Shown: positions 1 to 8,904, numbered from the stretch's first letter. The stretch: DNA of 64,000 nucleotides from Shinella granuli (GCF_004341885.1 NZ_SLVX01000009.1:145457-209456); one strand, 5' to 3'. The notes: a model not told the origin generated them from the sequence alone. Numbers and translations are program-made.

Positions 1-60
1 CACCGCGAGTCGGCCACGCGCAGCATCATGGATCTTGAACTCCCTGTGGTGCGCCGTCAT
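1..60 (-). CDS. Start of an unidentified gene running out of the window
   Basis: An ATG at the right end of this stretch overlaps the TGA of the upstream LysR gene in an ATGA, a typical translationally coupled junction. The 20 visible codons begin MTAHHREFKIHDAARGRLAV and stay open to the window edge. This is too short to name a product. The only support is the overlap and the open frame, so it is inferred to be the second gene of a LysR-led operon. Confidence 0.4.
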   Translation of the reverse strand, partial: MTAHHREFKIHDAARGRLAV

Positions 61-1055
61 CGGCCCTCCCCGACGACACCCAGCTTTCGGCCCTTCCGGC
101 CGTGTTCTTGCATCGCGGCGTCCCGCAAGGGTCCAGTGCCTCCGCCGAAGGCACGATCGAAATGCCCTTCGATATCGGCGCGCTCCACACAGTCCTGGAG
201 CGCCAGGACCATCGGCGATTGCGGCAGACGGTCGGCGAGCACGAGGCCGATCGCCTGATGGTGAACCGGATCGACCATGTCGAGAAGGACCAGGTCGTCC
301 GCACGGCCGAAGACGAAGCCAAAGGTGTGGGGCACGATCGCGCACCACAATCCGCGGCGCAGATGCGAAGCAACGCCGAGGAAGGAGTTGCTGACCACCT
401 TCGGCCGAAGCTCCACTCCGGCGCCTGCGGCAATCCCGTTGAGGATACGCCTGTTCTGCATATCGTCGGACAACAGGCACAGCGGCTGCGTCACCGCCTC
501 CGCCCAGCGCACGGTCTGCGCCTTCGCCAGGGGATGGTCGGACCGGCATGCGAAAACGTAGCGCTCCCGGTAGAGCGGAAAGCGCCGGACATTGTCGAGC
601 GGTTCGTTGTCGAGATAGGTCAGGCCGCCATCGATCTCGAAGGTCTCCAGCGATTTCTCGATCGCCCGTGACGACATCGAGCGGATCTCGATCTGGACCA
701 GCGGATTGCGATCTTCGAACTGCTCGGTGACGAAGGAGACCGATGGCATGGCCGCAGGGATAACGCCGAGCCGCAACGTGCCGGTCAGCCCGCCCTTCTT
801 CTTGCCCCTGAGGTCATCGTGCAGGCTTTCGTAGTCGGCAAGGATCTGCCTCCCCCAGCGCAGGACCTTTTCGCCTTCGGCGGTCAGCGAAAGGAAGCGG
901 TGACCCCGGACGATCAGGGAAAGGTTCAAATCCTCCTCGAGCTTTCGAATGGCCTGCGACAGCGTCGGCTGCGTGACGCTGCACAGCTCCGCCGCCCGCC
1001 CGAAATGCTGCTCTTCGGCGAGCGTCACGAAAAACTTCAGATGCCTGATCAGCAT
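57..1055 (-). CDS. LysR family transcriptional regulator
   Basis: A DNA-binding regulator of 332 residues. The N-terminal winged helix-turn-helix (about residues 1-60) contains HFGRAAELCSVTQPTLSQAI, a typical LysR recognition helix. It is followed by a substrate-binding domain with motifs such as GTLRLGVIPAAMPSV and VIVPHTFG-like positions. The start is set at the ATG preceding LIRHLKFF because LysR proteins begin a few residues before this helix; an in-frame ATG ten codons upstream is possible. The protein is some 30 residues longer at its C terminus than usual. This subfamily is often seen beside molybdenum-dependent formate dehydrogenase genes, which fits the Mo-box-like palindrome upstream, but the target is not in the window. 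Confidence 0.9.
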   Translation of the reverse strand: MLIRHLKFFVTLAEEQHFGRAAELCSVTQPTLSQAIRKLEEDLNLSLIVRGHRFLSLTAEGEKVLRWGRQILADYESLHDDLRGKKKGGLTGTLRLGVIPAAMPSVSFVTEQFEDRNPLVQIEIRSMSSRAIEKSLETFEIDGGLTYLDNEPLDNVRRFPLYRERYVFACRSDHPLAKAQTVRWAEAVTQPLCLLSDDMQNRRILNGIAAGAGVELRPKVVSNSFLGVASHLRRGLWCAIVPHTFGFVFGRADDLVLLDMVDPVHHQAIGLVLADRLPQSPMVLALQDCVERADIEGHFDRAFGGGTGPLRDAAMQEHGRKGRKLGVVGEGR

Positions 1056-1184
1056 TAGCGCGTCCCGTATCGTTTCTCGCGTCATCGATCGGAGAGCCGA
1101 ACGGACTTCCGCCCGGTCGCGGCCGCCAGCCTCAAGCGGCTGGGCTCGGCGCCGCACGCCACCGCATCGATATCGCTCTTTTCA

Positions 1185-1214
1185 AATCGTTATATTTCAT
1201 GAAATATAACGATT
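1185..1214. promoter_or_regulatory. Perfect 30-bp palindrome, ModE/Mo-box-like operator
   Basis: Both 15-base arms are exact reverse complements. The core is CGTTATAT, 8 bases, ATATAACG, which matches the arm sequence and spacing of the E. coli modA operator bound by ModE (CGTTATAT-N8-ACATAACG). It lies between the divergent LysR and Nudix genes, so it could control either. No ModE gene is in the window; the assignment rests on sequence resemblance. Confidence 0.65.
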
Positions 1215-1295
1215 AGTGGATTTGCCATCGAAGCGAAAGCGCCTTTGGGCGGCATCCGGCGCGGCAACAACGAATTGAAGGGTCATCCGATCATC

Positions 1296-1745
1296 ATGCA
1301 GGAAGAAATCCGGATCGCGGTCGCGCTCATCATCCGAGAAAACGGCGACACGCTTCTCGTGCGCAAGCGCGGCGGGCCGCAATTCATGCAGGCCGGCGGC
1401 AGGATCGCGGGCACCGAAACGCCGAAGGCGACGCTTGCCCGGAGATTGCGCGAGGAACTGAGCCTCGACATTCCGCCGGCGCGCATGGCGCCCTTCGGCT
1501 GTTTCGAAGCGGAGGCGGCCGACGAAACGGACCACCTCCTCGTCGCCTATGTATTCAGGGTCCAGCTCGAAGACGAGATCATCGCGCCGACCTGCGAGAT
1601 CGACGAGGCGAGGTGGATGCCGATCCATGACGCGCCGACACTGCCGCTCGCCCCGCTCACACGCAACCACATCCTCACCCTGTACTGGCAGATGCAGTTC
1701 GGAACGGATCTGCCCCATCAGCAAGGCCGAGAAGCCGCGGCCTGA
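1296..1745 (+). CDS. Nudix hydrolase family protein with altered Nudix box
   Basis: A 149-residue protein of the Nudix fold, a family that cleaves nucleoside diphosphates linked to other groups. The Nudix box is at about residues 35-60: GRIAGTE, then seven residues, then RRLREELSL. The two metal-binding glutamates (EE) are kept, but the glutamate of the usual REU triplet is arginine and the later glycine is serine. It may therefore be weak, altered or inactive as an enzyme. The start was chosen at the ATG just before EEIRIAVAL; a TTG at 1245 would add 17 residues. It is followed after 27 bases by the DUF2325 gene on the same strand. Confidence 0.8.
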   Translation: MQEEIRIAVALIIRENGDTLLVRKRGGPQFMQAGGRIAGTETPKATLARRLREELSLDIPPARMAPFGCFEAEAADETDHLLVAYVFRVQLEDEIIAPTCEIDEARWMPIHDAPTLPLAPLTRNHILTLYWQMQFGTDLPHQQGREAAA

Positions 1746-1772
1746 ACGCCCCCTGCCAAGATCGGAACATCC

Positions 1773-2984
1773 ATGCCGAGCCTGCCCCGCCTGACATCTC
1801 CGCAACCGGGCCCTTCGGGCGTTTTCCTGCCCCTGCAAGCGCCTGCGGCCAAAGCCGGCTCGCAGCGCCTGCGGACATGGGACATCCCCACGACGTTCCA
1901 CTGCTCGATCATCGGCACATGCCTGACCGCCGGCGAACTCCGCCAGATTCTCGTCAAGGCCGGACAGGAGGACGCACGCACCGCGACAGACCATGCCCTG
2001 CACGGGCGCGGCGTGCGTCTTGCCGGCCAGCGCGACCACGCGGCAAAGCTGCTCAACAAGGCGCTCGACAAGCGCCACGAAAGCGCCATCAAGCGCATTC
2101 CCCGCCAGGCGGACGAGGCGGCGTTGCGCAGCATCTGGCGGGAATCCTTCGACCGTGGCGACATCGCCGGCCCCTACTGGGCGCTGATGAGCCATCCGGG
2201 CAGCCCGCAGGCGCTGATCCGCGATATCTTCGGCGAGGTGCATATGCTTTCGCACCTTGTCGGCAGCGCGAGCCGCCTCGACATCGCCCGCCTGACACGG
2301 CTGGAAAAGGACCTCGCGCTTGCGCATGAGAAGAGCGAACGCCAGGAGCAGCGGCTGAGGACGGCCGCCGACGAGCGTGTCGCCTTGCAGCAGCGCATCC
2401 GGCAGCTAGAGGAAAAGCTGGTACAGGCCCAAGCATCCGCCGCCGCTTCTCGCCAGGCATCCCCCGCAACCGGCGCGACGGACCGCGTCGAAACCGGGTC
2501 GAACCGCGCCAATACCTTCGCCGAACAGCTCGTCGCGGCCGAGGAGACCATTGGCGGCCTGCAGCGCGCCCTCGACCATTCGCAGGATCTCAGCAATGCC
2601 CTGCTTCGGGAAAACGAGGCCCTTGAGGCGATGCTTGCCGAAAGGACGAGGAGCGGGGAGAGGCAGGATGCCGTCGCGATGCCCGGACCTGTTCTCTATG
2701 TCGGCGGCCGGCGCAATCTGTTCGATCATCTGCGCGCCTGCGCGGAAAACCGAAGGGTCGATCTGCTTCTTCACGACGGCGGTATGGAAGACAGCACGAC
2801 GCTCCTGCCCGCCCTCGTCGGTCAGGCGGCGACGGTTCTCTTTCCGGTCGACCACATCAGCCACACGGCTGTGGGCCTCGTGAAGCGCCTGTGCCGGGAA
2901 CAGGGCAAGTCGTATCTGCCGCTTCGCTCGGCCGGCCTTGCCAGCTTCCTCGCCGCGATCACCGGCGCCTACGGCAGACTGTAA
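1773..2984 (+). CDS. DUF2325 domain-containing protein
   Basis: A 403-residue protein of unknown function. The N-terminal half contains WDIPTTFHCSIIGTCLTA, typical of longer DUF2325 proteins. Residues about 175-300 are rich in Glu, Gln, Arg and Leu heptads and look like a coiled coil. The C-terminal ~90 residues (from VLYVGGRRNLFDHLR) are the DUF2325 domain, with the conserved HDGG and PVDHISH positions. It sits just downstream of the Nudix gene and converges on xdhC with 11 bases between stop codons. DUF2325 genes are often near metal or redox enzyme loci; no specific role can be given. Confidence 0.85.
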   Translation: MPSLPRLTSPQPGPSGVFLPLQAPAAKAGSQRLRTWDIPTTFHCSIIGTCLTAGELRQILVKAGQEDARTATDHALHGRGVRLAGQRDHAAKLLNKALDKRHESAIKRIPRQADEAALRSIWRESFDRGDIAGPYWALMSHPGSPQALIRDIFGEVHMLSHLVGSASRLDIARLTRLEKDLALAHEKSERQEQRLRTAADERVALQQRIRQLEEKLVQAQASAAASRQASPATGATDRVETGSNRANTFAEQLVAAEETIGGLQRALDHSQDLSNALLRENEALEAMLAERTRSGERQDAVAMPGPVLYVGGRRNLFDHLRACAENRRVDLLLHDGGMEDSTTLLPALVGQAATVLFPVDHISHTAVGLVKRLCREQGKSYLPLRSAGLASFLAAITGAYGRL

Positions 2985-2995
2985 ACGGGCTGCCG

Positions 2996-4030
2996 TCAAA
3001 GGGTGACTGTGCCGTCGCGAGAAAGACAACCGACCGGCAAGGGTTGGTTGGCGGGCTCCCAGAGCGGCAACGCAGACGCTTCGCTGCCATCCGTCAACAG
3101 GCCGGCTCCGGCTGTTGCACCCACATTCGCCTGCATGATCTCCGCCAGGATGGAGAGAGCGATGGAGGATGCGCTCTTGCCGCTCTCGAACAGGCCGGCC
3201 GGCCCGCGGATCCGGCCCAGCTTCTCCTTTTCCACACCGAAGCGCGCGAGGATATCGAGCCGGCGCTGATGGGTCTTCCGGCTGCCCATGGCGCCGACAT
3301 AGAAGGCGTCCGTCTCGAGGATGAGCGGCAGCAGGTTCGTTTCCCATTCATGGTCATGGAACATCACCGCCACCGCCGTATGGCGATCCGCATGGATCAC
3401 CGGCAGGCTCGCCGCGCTCGGAATCGGCACCACCTCCACGCCCGGCGTCTTCAGCACCTCTTCCCGCGTTTCCCTGTCCGGCGAATAGAGCACAACCTCG
3501 AAACCGGTGAGCAGGCCGAGCCTAGAGAGTTGAACGGCCGAAGGCCCGATGCCGGCGATGATGAGGCGCGTGCGCGGCGCGTAGATGCGGGTCAATGTCT
3601 CGGTCTCGTCGCCCGCAAGCGAAGGCACATGCATCATGGCCGGCAGACGGCGGTGCAGGCGGGAATCGATCGCAACCAGGTCCTCATCCGCGATGCCGAC
3701 ATCGAAAACGAGTTCGATCGCACTGCCGCAGGGAAGCTGGATATCGAAATATTTCGAGCCGCGGCCGTAGCGCACGCGCCGGTTCTCCCCGTCCTGGATG
3801 GCGGCGATGGCCTCCGTGACCACGGCCCGCTCGATGCAGCCGCCGGAGAGATAGCCCGTCCAGCGTCCCGTCTCCGAAACCGCCATCTGCGCCCCCAGCG
3901 GACGCGGCGAGGATCCCTCGATCTGCACCAGCGTGACGATCGCGATCCGTTCGCTGCGGCGCTTTCGGTCGATGGCAAAGTCGATGACGTAATCGTCGAA
4001 CTGATCCCACGATCCGGCTGGCATCTTCAT
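2996..4030 (-). CDS. xdhC: XdhC/CoxI family molybdenum-enzyme maturation factor
   Basis: A 344-residue protein of the XdhC family. These proteins bind molybdenum cofactor, promote its sulfuration and insert it into xanthine-dehydrogenase-type apoenzymes in the cytoplasm. The N-terminal XdhC_CoxI domain has GYLSGGCIE and the preceding GSSPRPLGAQM. The C-terminal Rossmann-like domain begins near RLIIAGIGPSAVQL and contains YVGAMGSRKTHQRR. The gene is last in the hydroxylase operon, 15 bases after the fused large subunit, consistent with serving that enzyme. Confidence 0.9.
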   Translation of the reverse strand: MKMPAGSWDQFDDYVIDFAIDRKRRSERIAIVTLVQIEGSSPRPLGAQMAVSETGRWTGYLSGGCIERAVVTEAIAAIQDGENRRVRYGRGSKYFDIQLPCGSAIELVFDVGIADEDLVAIDSRLHRRLPAMMHVPSLAGDETETLTRIYAPRTRLIIAGIGPSAVQLSRLGLLTGFEVVLYSPDRETREEVLKTPGVEVVPIPSAASLPVIHADRHTAVAVMFHDHEWETNLLPLILETDAFYVGAMGSRKTHQRRLDILARFGVEKEKLGRIRGPAGLFESGKSASSIALSILAEIMQANVGATAGAGLLTDGSEASALPLWEPANQPLPVGCLSRDGTVTL

Positions 4031-4045
4031 CGCGTGCTCCTCTTC

Positions 4046-6808
4046 TCAGGCAGGTTCATGAACATCGGCCGGCATCGATACCGGCGCGGGCCGCACCTCC
4101 ATCGCCAACTTGTAAAGCATGTCGGCCTTGAAGGGCGTCGCGTAGAGGCGGACCCCGATCGCATCCCGAATGGCATTGCCGAGCGCCGCGGCGACCGGAT
4201 TGTACGGGCTCTCGCTCATCGATTTCGCGCCAAGCGGTCCGATCCGGTCGTAAGTGTCGGCGAAGAAGACCTCGGTGCGCGGAATATCGGCGAAGGCGGG
4301 GATGTGATAGCCCCGGAAGGTCGGGTTCGTGACCCGCCCCTCCCCGTCGATCTTGAGATCCTCGTAGAGCGCGGCGCCGATCGCCTGGGCGACCCCGCCC
4401 TCCACCTGGCCACGGCACTGCATCGGGTTCATCACCGTGCCTGCATCGGCGGCATGGACGGAGCGCAGGATGCGGATCTCGCCGTAACGGCGATGGACGG
4501 CAACCTCGAAACCCTGGACATTGAAGGCGACGGAGCGCGGCGTGCCGCCGCTGCGACCCTGCCCCGAGAGCTTTACCCCCGCCAGGGCCGCTGCCTGCGC
4601 CAGCTTCGCAAGCGGGATGCTTTGGCCCGCGGCAATCACGACGCCCTCGCCGAGCTTGCACGCCGATCGCCGGGCGCCGGCGAACGATGCCGCAAAATCG
4701 AGGAGCATGCCGGCAAGGTCCTCCGCCGCCTCCCGTGTCGCCGAGCCGGCGACGACCGTTCCGGTGCTGCCGAAGGCGCCCGTGTCATGCGAGATGTGGT
4801 CGGTGTCCGACTGCTTGATGCGCACATGGGAAAGCGTCGTGCCGAGCAGCGAGGCAACGATCTGCCCATGCACGGTCGTCGTGCCATTGCCGAACTCGGC
4901 CGTGCCGGTCTTCAGCTCGTAGGTGCCGTCCGGCAAAAGCGTGACCCGGCTTTCGGCCCGGTGGCCGCGCGGCGGGATCGTGTCGATCATGCCGGCGGCG
5001 ATGCCGCGGCCGATCAGCCAGTCGTCGGAGAGATCGGGATGCGGCCCTTTGCACAGGGCGGCTTCCACCCTGTCAAGGCACTGGTCGAGCCCGTAGCTGC
5101 CATATTCCACGTCATGCGGGCCGTCGTCCGCCGCGGTCATCGGGTCGCCCGGCACGACGACGTTGATCCGTCGGAACGCGATCGGGTCCATGCCGATCTG
5201 CCGGGCTACCTCGTCCATCGCCGATTCGATCGCGAAATTGCTCTGGCTCAGCCCATAGCCGCGAAAGGCACCGCTCGGCATTTCGTTGGTGTAGATGGCG
5301 ACGGAATCGACCTTCTTGTTGGGGCAGCGGTAAAGCGCAATGCATTCTCCCGAGCCGTGGTACATGACACCCGGTCCGTGATTGCCATAGGCGCCCGTAT
5401 TGGAGAGCATGCGCATCGAAATGGCCGTCAGGCGGCCGTCCTTCTTCGCGCCGACCTTCACCGTGATCTTCATCGGATGCCGGCTGGTGGAGGCGGAAAA
5501 CTGTTCCATACGCGTATATTCGAGCTTCACCGGGCGCCCGGTCTTGAAAACGGCGAGCGCCACGATGTCCTCGGTGATCATCTCCTGCTTGCCGCCGAAA
5601 CCGCCGCCGACGCGCTCGGCGAAGACCCGGATCTTGTCCTGCGGCAGGTCGAAGAGGGCACACAGCGCGTCGCGCGTCAGGAACGGCACCTGCGTGCTGG
5701 TGCGCATGTTGAGTCGCCCGTCGCCGTCGAGCCAGCCGATGGCGCCATGGGTTTCGAGATGGGCGTGCTGCACGCGCTGGATATGGTAGGTGCCCTCGTG
5801 GATGGCGTCCGCCTCGGCAAAACCCGCCTCGACATCGCCGAGATGCCCATGCAGTTCGGCGACGATATTGCGCTGCGGATTGGCGATGCGGGACGAGAGG
5901 GGCTTGTCATGCACGACATGCGCACCGGGCTTCAGGGCGTCCTCCGGATCGAAGACAGCGGGCAGCAGTTCATATTCGACCGCAATCAGCTTGCAGCCGG
6001 CCTCGGCGATCCCCTCGCTTTCCGCAATGACGGCTGCAACCCGCTGGCCGATATGGCGGACGATCGGATCTAGCACCAGCGTGTCGTCGGGGTCGTCCGT
6101 ATACATCTCGTGGCGCGCGGTGGAGAAATAGCGATCCGGCGCATCCTCGTGGGTCAGCACCGCGACGACGCCCGGCAGCGCAAGCGCGGCGCGCGCATCG
6201 ATGGAAACGATGCGCGCGGACGGATGCGGCGCACGCAGGATCTTCATATGGGTGAGGCCGGCCAGGTCACCGACGGGCGCGACATCCATCGTGTAACGCA
6301 CACGGCCGGTCACGACGCCAGGCCCAGCAGGGGCCGCGAGATTGCGGCCGCACGCCTCGCCTGCGCCGACGCGCTCGACATGCTTCACGCCTTCTATGGC
6401 ATCCGCAATCGCCCGGTAGCCGGTGCAACGGCACAGGTTGCCCTTGAGCGCGGCCGGCAGGTCACGGCGCTGGGCCTGGTCGAGCGCCGCCGCCGTCATG
6501 ATCGCGCCGGCCGTGCAGAAGCCGCACTGGAAACCCTGCGCGTCGAGAAAGGACTGCTGCACCGGATGCAGGTCGTCCGGCGATCCGAGCCCCTCGATCG
6601 TCGTCACCTCCAAGCCTTCGGCACGAAATGCCGGCACCAGGCAGCTATGCACCGGCCGGCCGTCGAGGTGGACGGTGCAGGCACCGCAGTCGCCCGCATC
6701 GCACCCCTTCTTGACCCCGAAACAGCCGAGGTCGCGCAGGAAGGTGCGCAGGCACTGGCCCGGACGGGGCGTTGCCCCATGCTCCACGCCGTTTACGAGA
6801 TAGGTCAT
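4046..6808 (-). CDS. Molybdenum hydroxylase, fused 2Fe-2S and molybdopterin subunit (xanthine dehydrogenase family)
   Basis: A 920-residue fusion of the small iron-sulfur and large molybdopterin subunits. Residues 1-160 hold two [2Fe-2S] clusters: Cys36, 41, 44 and 56 (KKGCDAGDCGACT), and Cys95, 98, 126 and 128 (QCGFC, CRC). The rest is the Mo-binding part with GGGFGGKQE, GAFRGYG and a glutamate near the C terminus (KSMSESP) at the position of the catalytic Glu of xanthine dehydrogenase. FAD is on the separate upstream subunit, overlapping by 4 bases. The start ATG precedes TYLVNGVEHG. The substrate may be a purine or another N-heterocycle or aldehyde; sequence alone does not decide. Confidence 0.92.
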   Translation of the reverse strand: MTYLVNGVEHGATPRPGQCLRTFLRDLGCFGVKKGCDAGDCGACTVHLDGRPVHSCLVPAFRAEGLEVTTIEGLGSPDDLHPVQQSFLDAQGFQCGFCTAGAIMTAAALDQAQRRDLPAALKGNLCRCTGYRAIADAIEGVKHVERVGAGEACGRNLAAPAGPGVVTGRVRYTMDVAPVGDLAGLTHMKILRAPHPSARIVSIDARAALALPGVVAVLTHEDAPDRYFSTARHEMYTDDPDDTLVLDPIVRHIGQRVAAVIAESEGIAEAGCKLIAVEYELLPAVFDPEDALKPGAHVVHDKPLSSRIANPQRNIVAELHGHLGDVEAGFAEADAIHEGTYHIQRVQHAHLETHGAIGWLDGDGRLNMRTSTQVPFLTRDALCALFDLPQDKIRVFAERVGGGFGGKQEMITEDIVALAVFKTGRPVKLEYTRMEQFSASTSRHPMKITVKVGAKKDGRLTAISMRMLSNTGAYGNHGPGVMYHGSGECIALYRCPNKKVDSVAIYTNEMPSGAFRGYGLSQSNFAIESAMDEVARQIGMDPIAFRRINVVVPGDPMTAADDGPHDVEYGSYGLDQCLDRVEAALCKGPHPDLSDDWLIGRGIAAGMIDTIPPRGHRAESRVTLLPDGTYELKTGTAEFGNGTTTVHGQIVASLLGTTLSHVRIKQSDTDHISHDTGAFGSTGTVVAGSATREAAEDLAGMLLDFAASFAGARRSACKLGEGVVIAAGQSIPLAKLAQAAALAGVKLSGQGRSGGTPRSVAFNVQGFEVAVHRRYGEIRILRSVHAADAGTVMNPMQCRGQVEGGVAQAIGAALYEDLKIDGEGRVTNPTFRGYHIPAFADIPRTEVFFADTYDRIGPLGAKSMSESPYNPVAAALGNAIRDAIGVRLYATPFKADMLYKLAMEVRPAPVSMPADVHEPA

Positions 6809-7626
6809 GGCCGTCCTCCGAGTTCGAGCCGGATCTCTTCCGCGAAGACATGCGTCATGTGCCGGCGCCAGTCGGGCAGGCCGTGGATGTCGTCGTAGTA
6901 GAGCGCCTCGGGAATTTCGGCTTCCAGGCGGCGCACGAGCTCCCTCTCGCCCGGAAGAGCGGCGAAAGCGAGCCGGACCGGGCGCCGCGTCGACGCCGTT
7001 ACCGTGAGGACGAATTCCCCCCGGCTCGCAAGCGTTCCGATGAGAAGCACGCCGGAACGGCCGAGCGGCGTGAGGCTCGCGCGGCGAAAGGCCGTGCGGC
7101 GCGCCAGCGCTTGCCAGGGCAGGCTGATGCTGCGCAGGATCTCGCCCGGCCGCAGGTCGTTGCTGAGCGGCCCCTTCACGAAATCGACCACCGGAACCCT
7201 TCGCTCGGAACCATCCGGCGACCAGATGGTGCAGACGCCGTCGAGCGCCGCCGTCAGCGAGATCATCGGACCAGCCGGCAGCGACATGCAGAGATTGCCG
7301 CCGACCGTCGCCATGTTCCAGATCTTGAAGGAGGCGAGGAACGAGCGGCAGCACGTTCCGATCAGCCGCGCCGCCGGCCAGGCGACCGGCGGTTCGAAGG
7401 CATCGAGCGTCGCCACCTTGCATGTCGCCGCAATCGAGAGGCCCGCATCGCTGGCAACAAGGGGCTGCCAGCCGAGATCGGAAAGGTCGACCAGCCGGGA
7501 GAGCTTCGGCTGCGGCTCGGAAAACAGCCAGGTCCCGCCGCCGAGCCAGGCATCGCCCTCGCAAAACGGCCAGAGTTCGGCGCGCTCGCGCGGCCTCCTG
7601 ACGGCGGTGATGGTGTTGATGTCCAA
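6805..7626 (-). CDS. Molybdenum hydroxylase FAD-binding subunit
   Basis: This 273-residue protein is the medium subunit of a xanthine-dehydrogenase-type enzyme and passes electrons from the iron-sulfur clusters to an acceptor through FAD. The FAD-binding loops are GGGTWLF near the N terminus and NMATVGGNLCMSLPAG about one third in. Homologous subunits begin with a short strand like DINTITAV, which here follows a TTG with GGAG eight bases upstream, so TTG is proposed as the start. Upstream in-frame ATGs at 7740 and 7701 would run into the divergent LysR promoter. The stop overlaps the start of the fused large subunit by 4 bases. Confidence 0.85.
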   Translation of the reverse strand: MDINTITAVRRPRERAELWPFCEGDAWLGGGTWLFSEPQPKLSRLVDLSDLGWQPLVASDAGLSIAATCKVATLDAFEPPVAWPAARLIGTCCRSFLASFKIWNMATVGGNLCMSLPAGPMISLTAALDGVCTIWSPDGSERRVPVVDFVKGPLSNDLRPGEILRSISLPWQALARRTAFRRASLTPLGRSGVLLIGTLASRGEFVLTVTASTRRPVRLAFAALPGERELVRRLEAEIPEALYYDDIHGLPDWRRHMTHVFAEEIRLELGGRP

Positions 7627-7755
7627 GGCGGCAGCTCCGGTGCGAATGGCGGCGTCCCGTGCCGCGCCATCACTGTCGCGCATCGCAACTGATCTTGCCA
7701 TTTCCAATTCAAGAGCAGATTGTTGCCGGAAAGGCATCAATGGAATGCATCGCCC

Positions 7756-8754
7756 ATGCGCGCTCCGAAGGAAAAAACCACCCGTCCGTCACCGCCGCGC
7801 GAGCGCGCGCTGTCGCCTGCCCTGCTCGCCCGCATGTTCCACCAGCCCGCGATGATCTACTTCCAGACCGTCGCGGAGCTGCTCTCCGTTCGCGAATGCG
7901 CCCGCCGGCTCAACGTCGCGTCGTCCGCGGTCTCGCGCCAGATCGCCCAGCTCGAGGATGCGCTCGGCATGGCGCTCTTCCAGCGCGAGGGGCGCGGATT
8001 GCGGCTGACGGCGGCCGGCGAAATTCTCTTCCGTCATGTGCGCCGCGTTGCTTCGCCGCTGGAGGCGGCCGTCTCGGAGCTCGACATGCTGCGCGGGCTG
8101 AAGACCGGATCGGTGCGCATCGCCACGGTGGAGAGCGTCGGCCTTTCCTTCCTGCCGCCCCTCCTGACCGCGTTCGCGCAACGCTATCCGACGCTCCATC
8201 TCAGCGTCGAGGTCACGTCGTCGGCCGACGTCGTCACCCGCCTCGTCGACGAGACCGTGGATGTCGGCTTCGGCTTCGTCACGGTGCCGCCGCGCGAGAT
8301 CGAAATGGCCGTCCGGCGCGACGTTCGCGTCGGTGCCCTGATGCGGCCGGACCATGCCCTGGCAAGCCGCCAGAAGCTGACCCTTGCCGACTGTTTCGTG
8401 CACCCTGTCGCGATCGGGACCCGCGAACTGTCCATCCGGCGCGCCATCCAGTCGACCCTCGACGCATCTGCATCCGTGCCGCCGCCGCTTCTGGAGGTGG
8501 GCTCCATCCGTATGCTGGTCGAGCTGGCGCAGGCCGGGCATCATGTTTCGATCATGACCCCGATCGGCGCGCACACCGAAATCAGCAGCGGGGCTCTGGT
8601 GTTCCGCCCGCTCGACGATCCCGGGCTTTCCACCAACCGGTTCGGCCTGATGGTGCGCGCCCGCGCCGGTCTGCATTTTGCACCGGCCGTCTTCTACGAT
8701 CATGCGAAGGAGCACTTCCGGAGCCTGGAACTGCCCGGAACGGTGCTTGCTTGA
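7756..8754 (+). CDS. LysR family regulator divergent from the molybdenum hydroxylase operon
   Basis: A 332-residue LysR protein. The helix-turn-helix is LLSVRECARRLNVASSAVSR at about residues 40-60, followed by FQREGRGLRLTAAGE. The effector domain follows from about residue 100. The N terminus is about 35 residues longer than usual and rich in Pro and Arg. It is divergently transcribed from the FAD subunit with about 130 bases between them, the classical arrangement for a LysR protein controlling its neighbour, so it is inferred to regulate the hydroxylase operon in response to its substrate. Confidence 0.9.
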   Translation: MRAPKEKTTRPSPPRERALSPALLARMFHQPAMIYFQTVAELLSVRECARRLNVASSAVSRQIAQLEDALGMALFQREGRGLRLTAAGEILFRHVRRVASPLEAAVSELDMLRGLKTGSVRIATVESVGLSFLPPLLTAFAQRYPTLHLSVEVTSSADVVTRLVDETVDVGFGFVTVPPREIEMAVRRDVRVGALMRPDHALASRQKLTLADCFVHPVAIGTRELSIRRAIQSTLDASASVPPPLLEVGSIRMLVELAQAGHHVSIMTPIGAHTEISSGALVFRPLDDPGLSTNRFGLMVRARAGLHFAPAVFYDHAKEHFRSLELPGTVLA

Positions 8755-8904
8755 AGGAGGAGCCCCCGCGCGACGAAGGGATAGAGGGAAGCGCGGCAGC
8801 AAGGCATTCCTGCGGTCCGTCGCGTGCGCGTGCAGTTTGCTGCGATACGGCGGCGACGCAAGTGGTGCCGGTGCGTGATCGGCCTATCGGTTCCAGCGAC
8901 GCCT

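Noticed and set aside
26..433. Open frame on the minus strand overlapping the LysR C terminus
   Set aside because: Arg/Ser-rich composition with no family features; it is an alternative frame of the LysR gene.
2891..6073. Very long open frame on the plus strand (over 1000 codons) across xdhC and the hydroxylase
   Set aside because: It runs antisense to well-supported genes, with His/Arg/Asp-rich sequence typical of the antisense of high-GC coding DNA and no recognisable domain.
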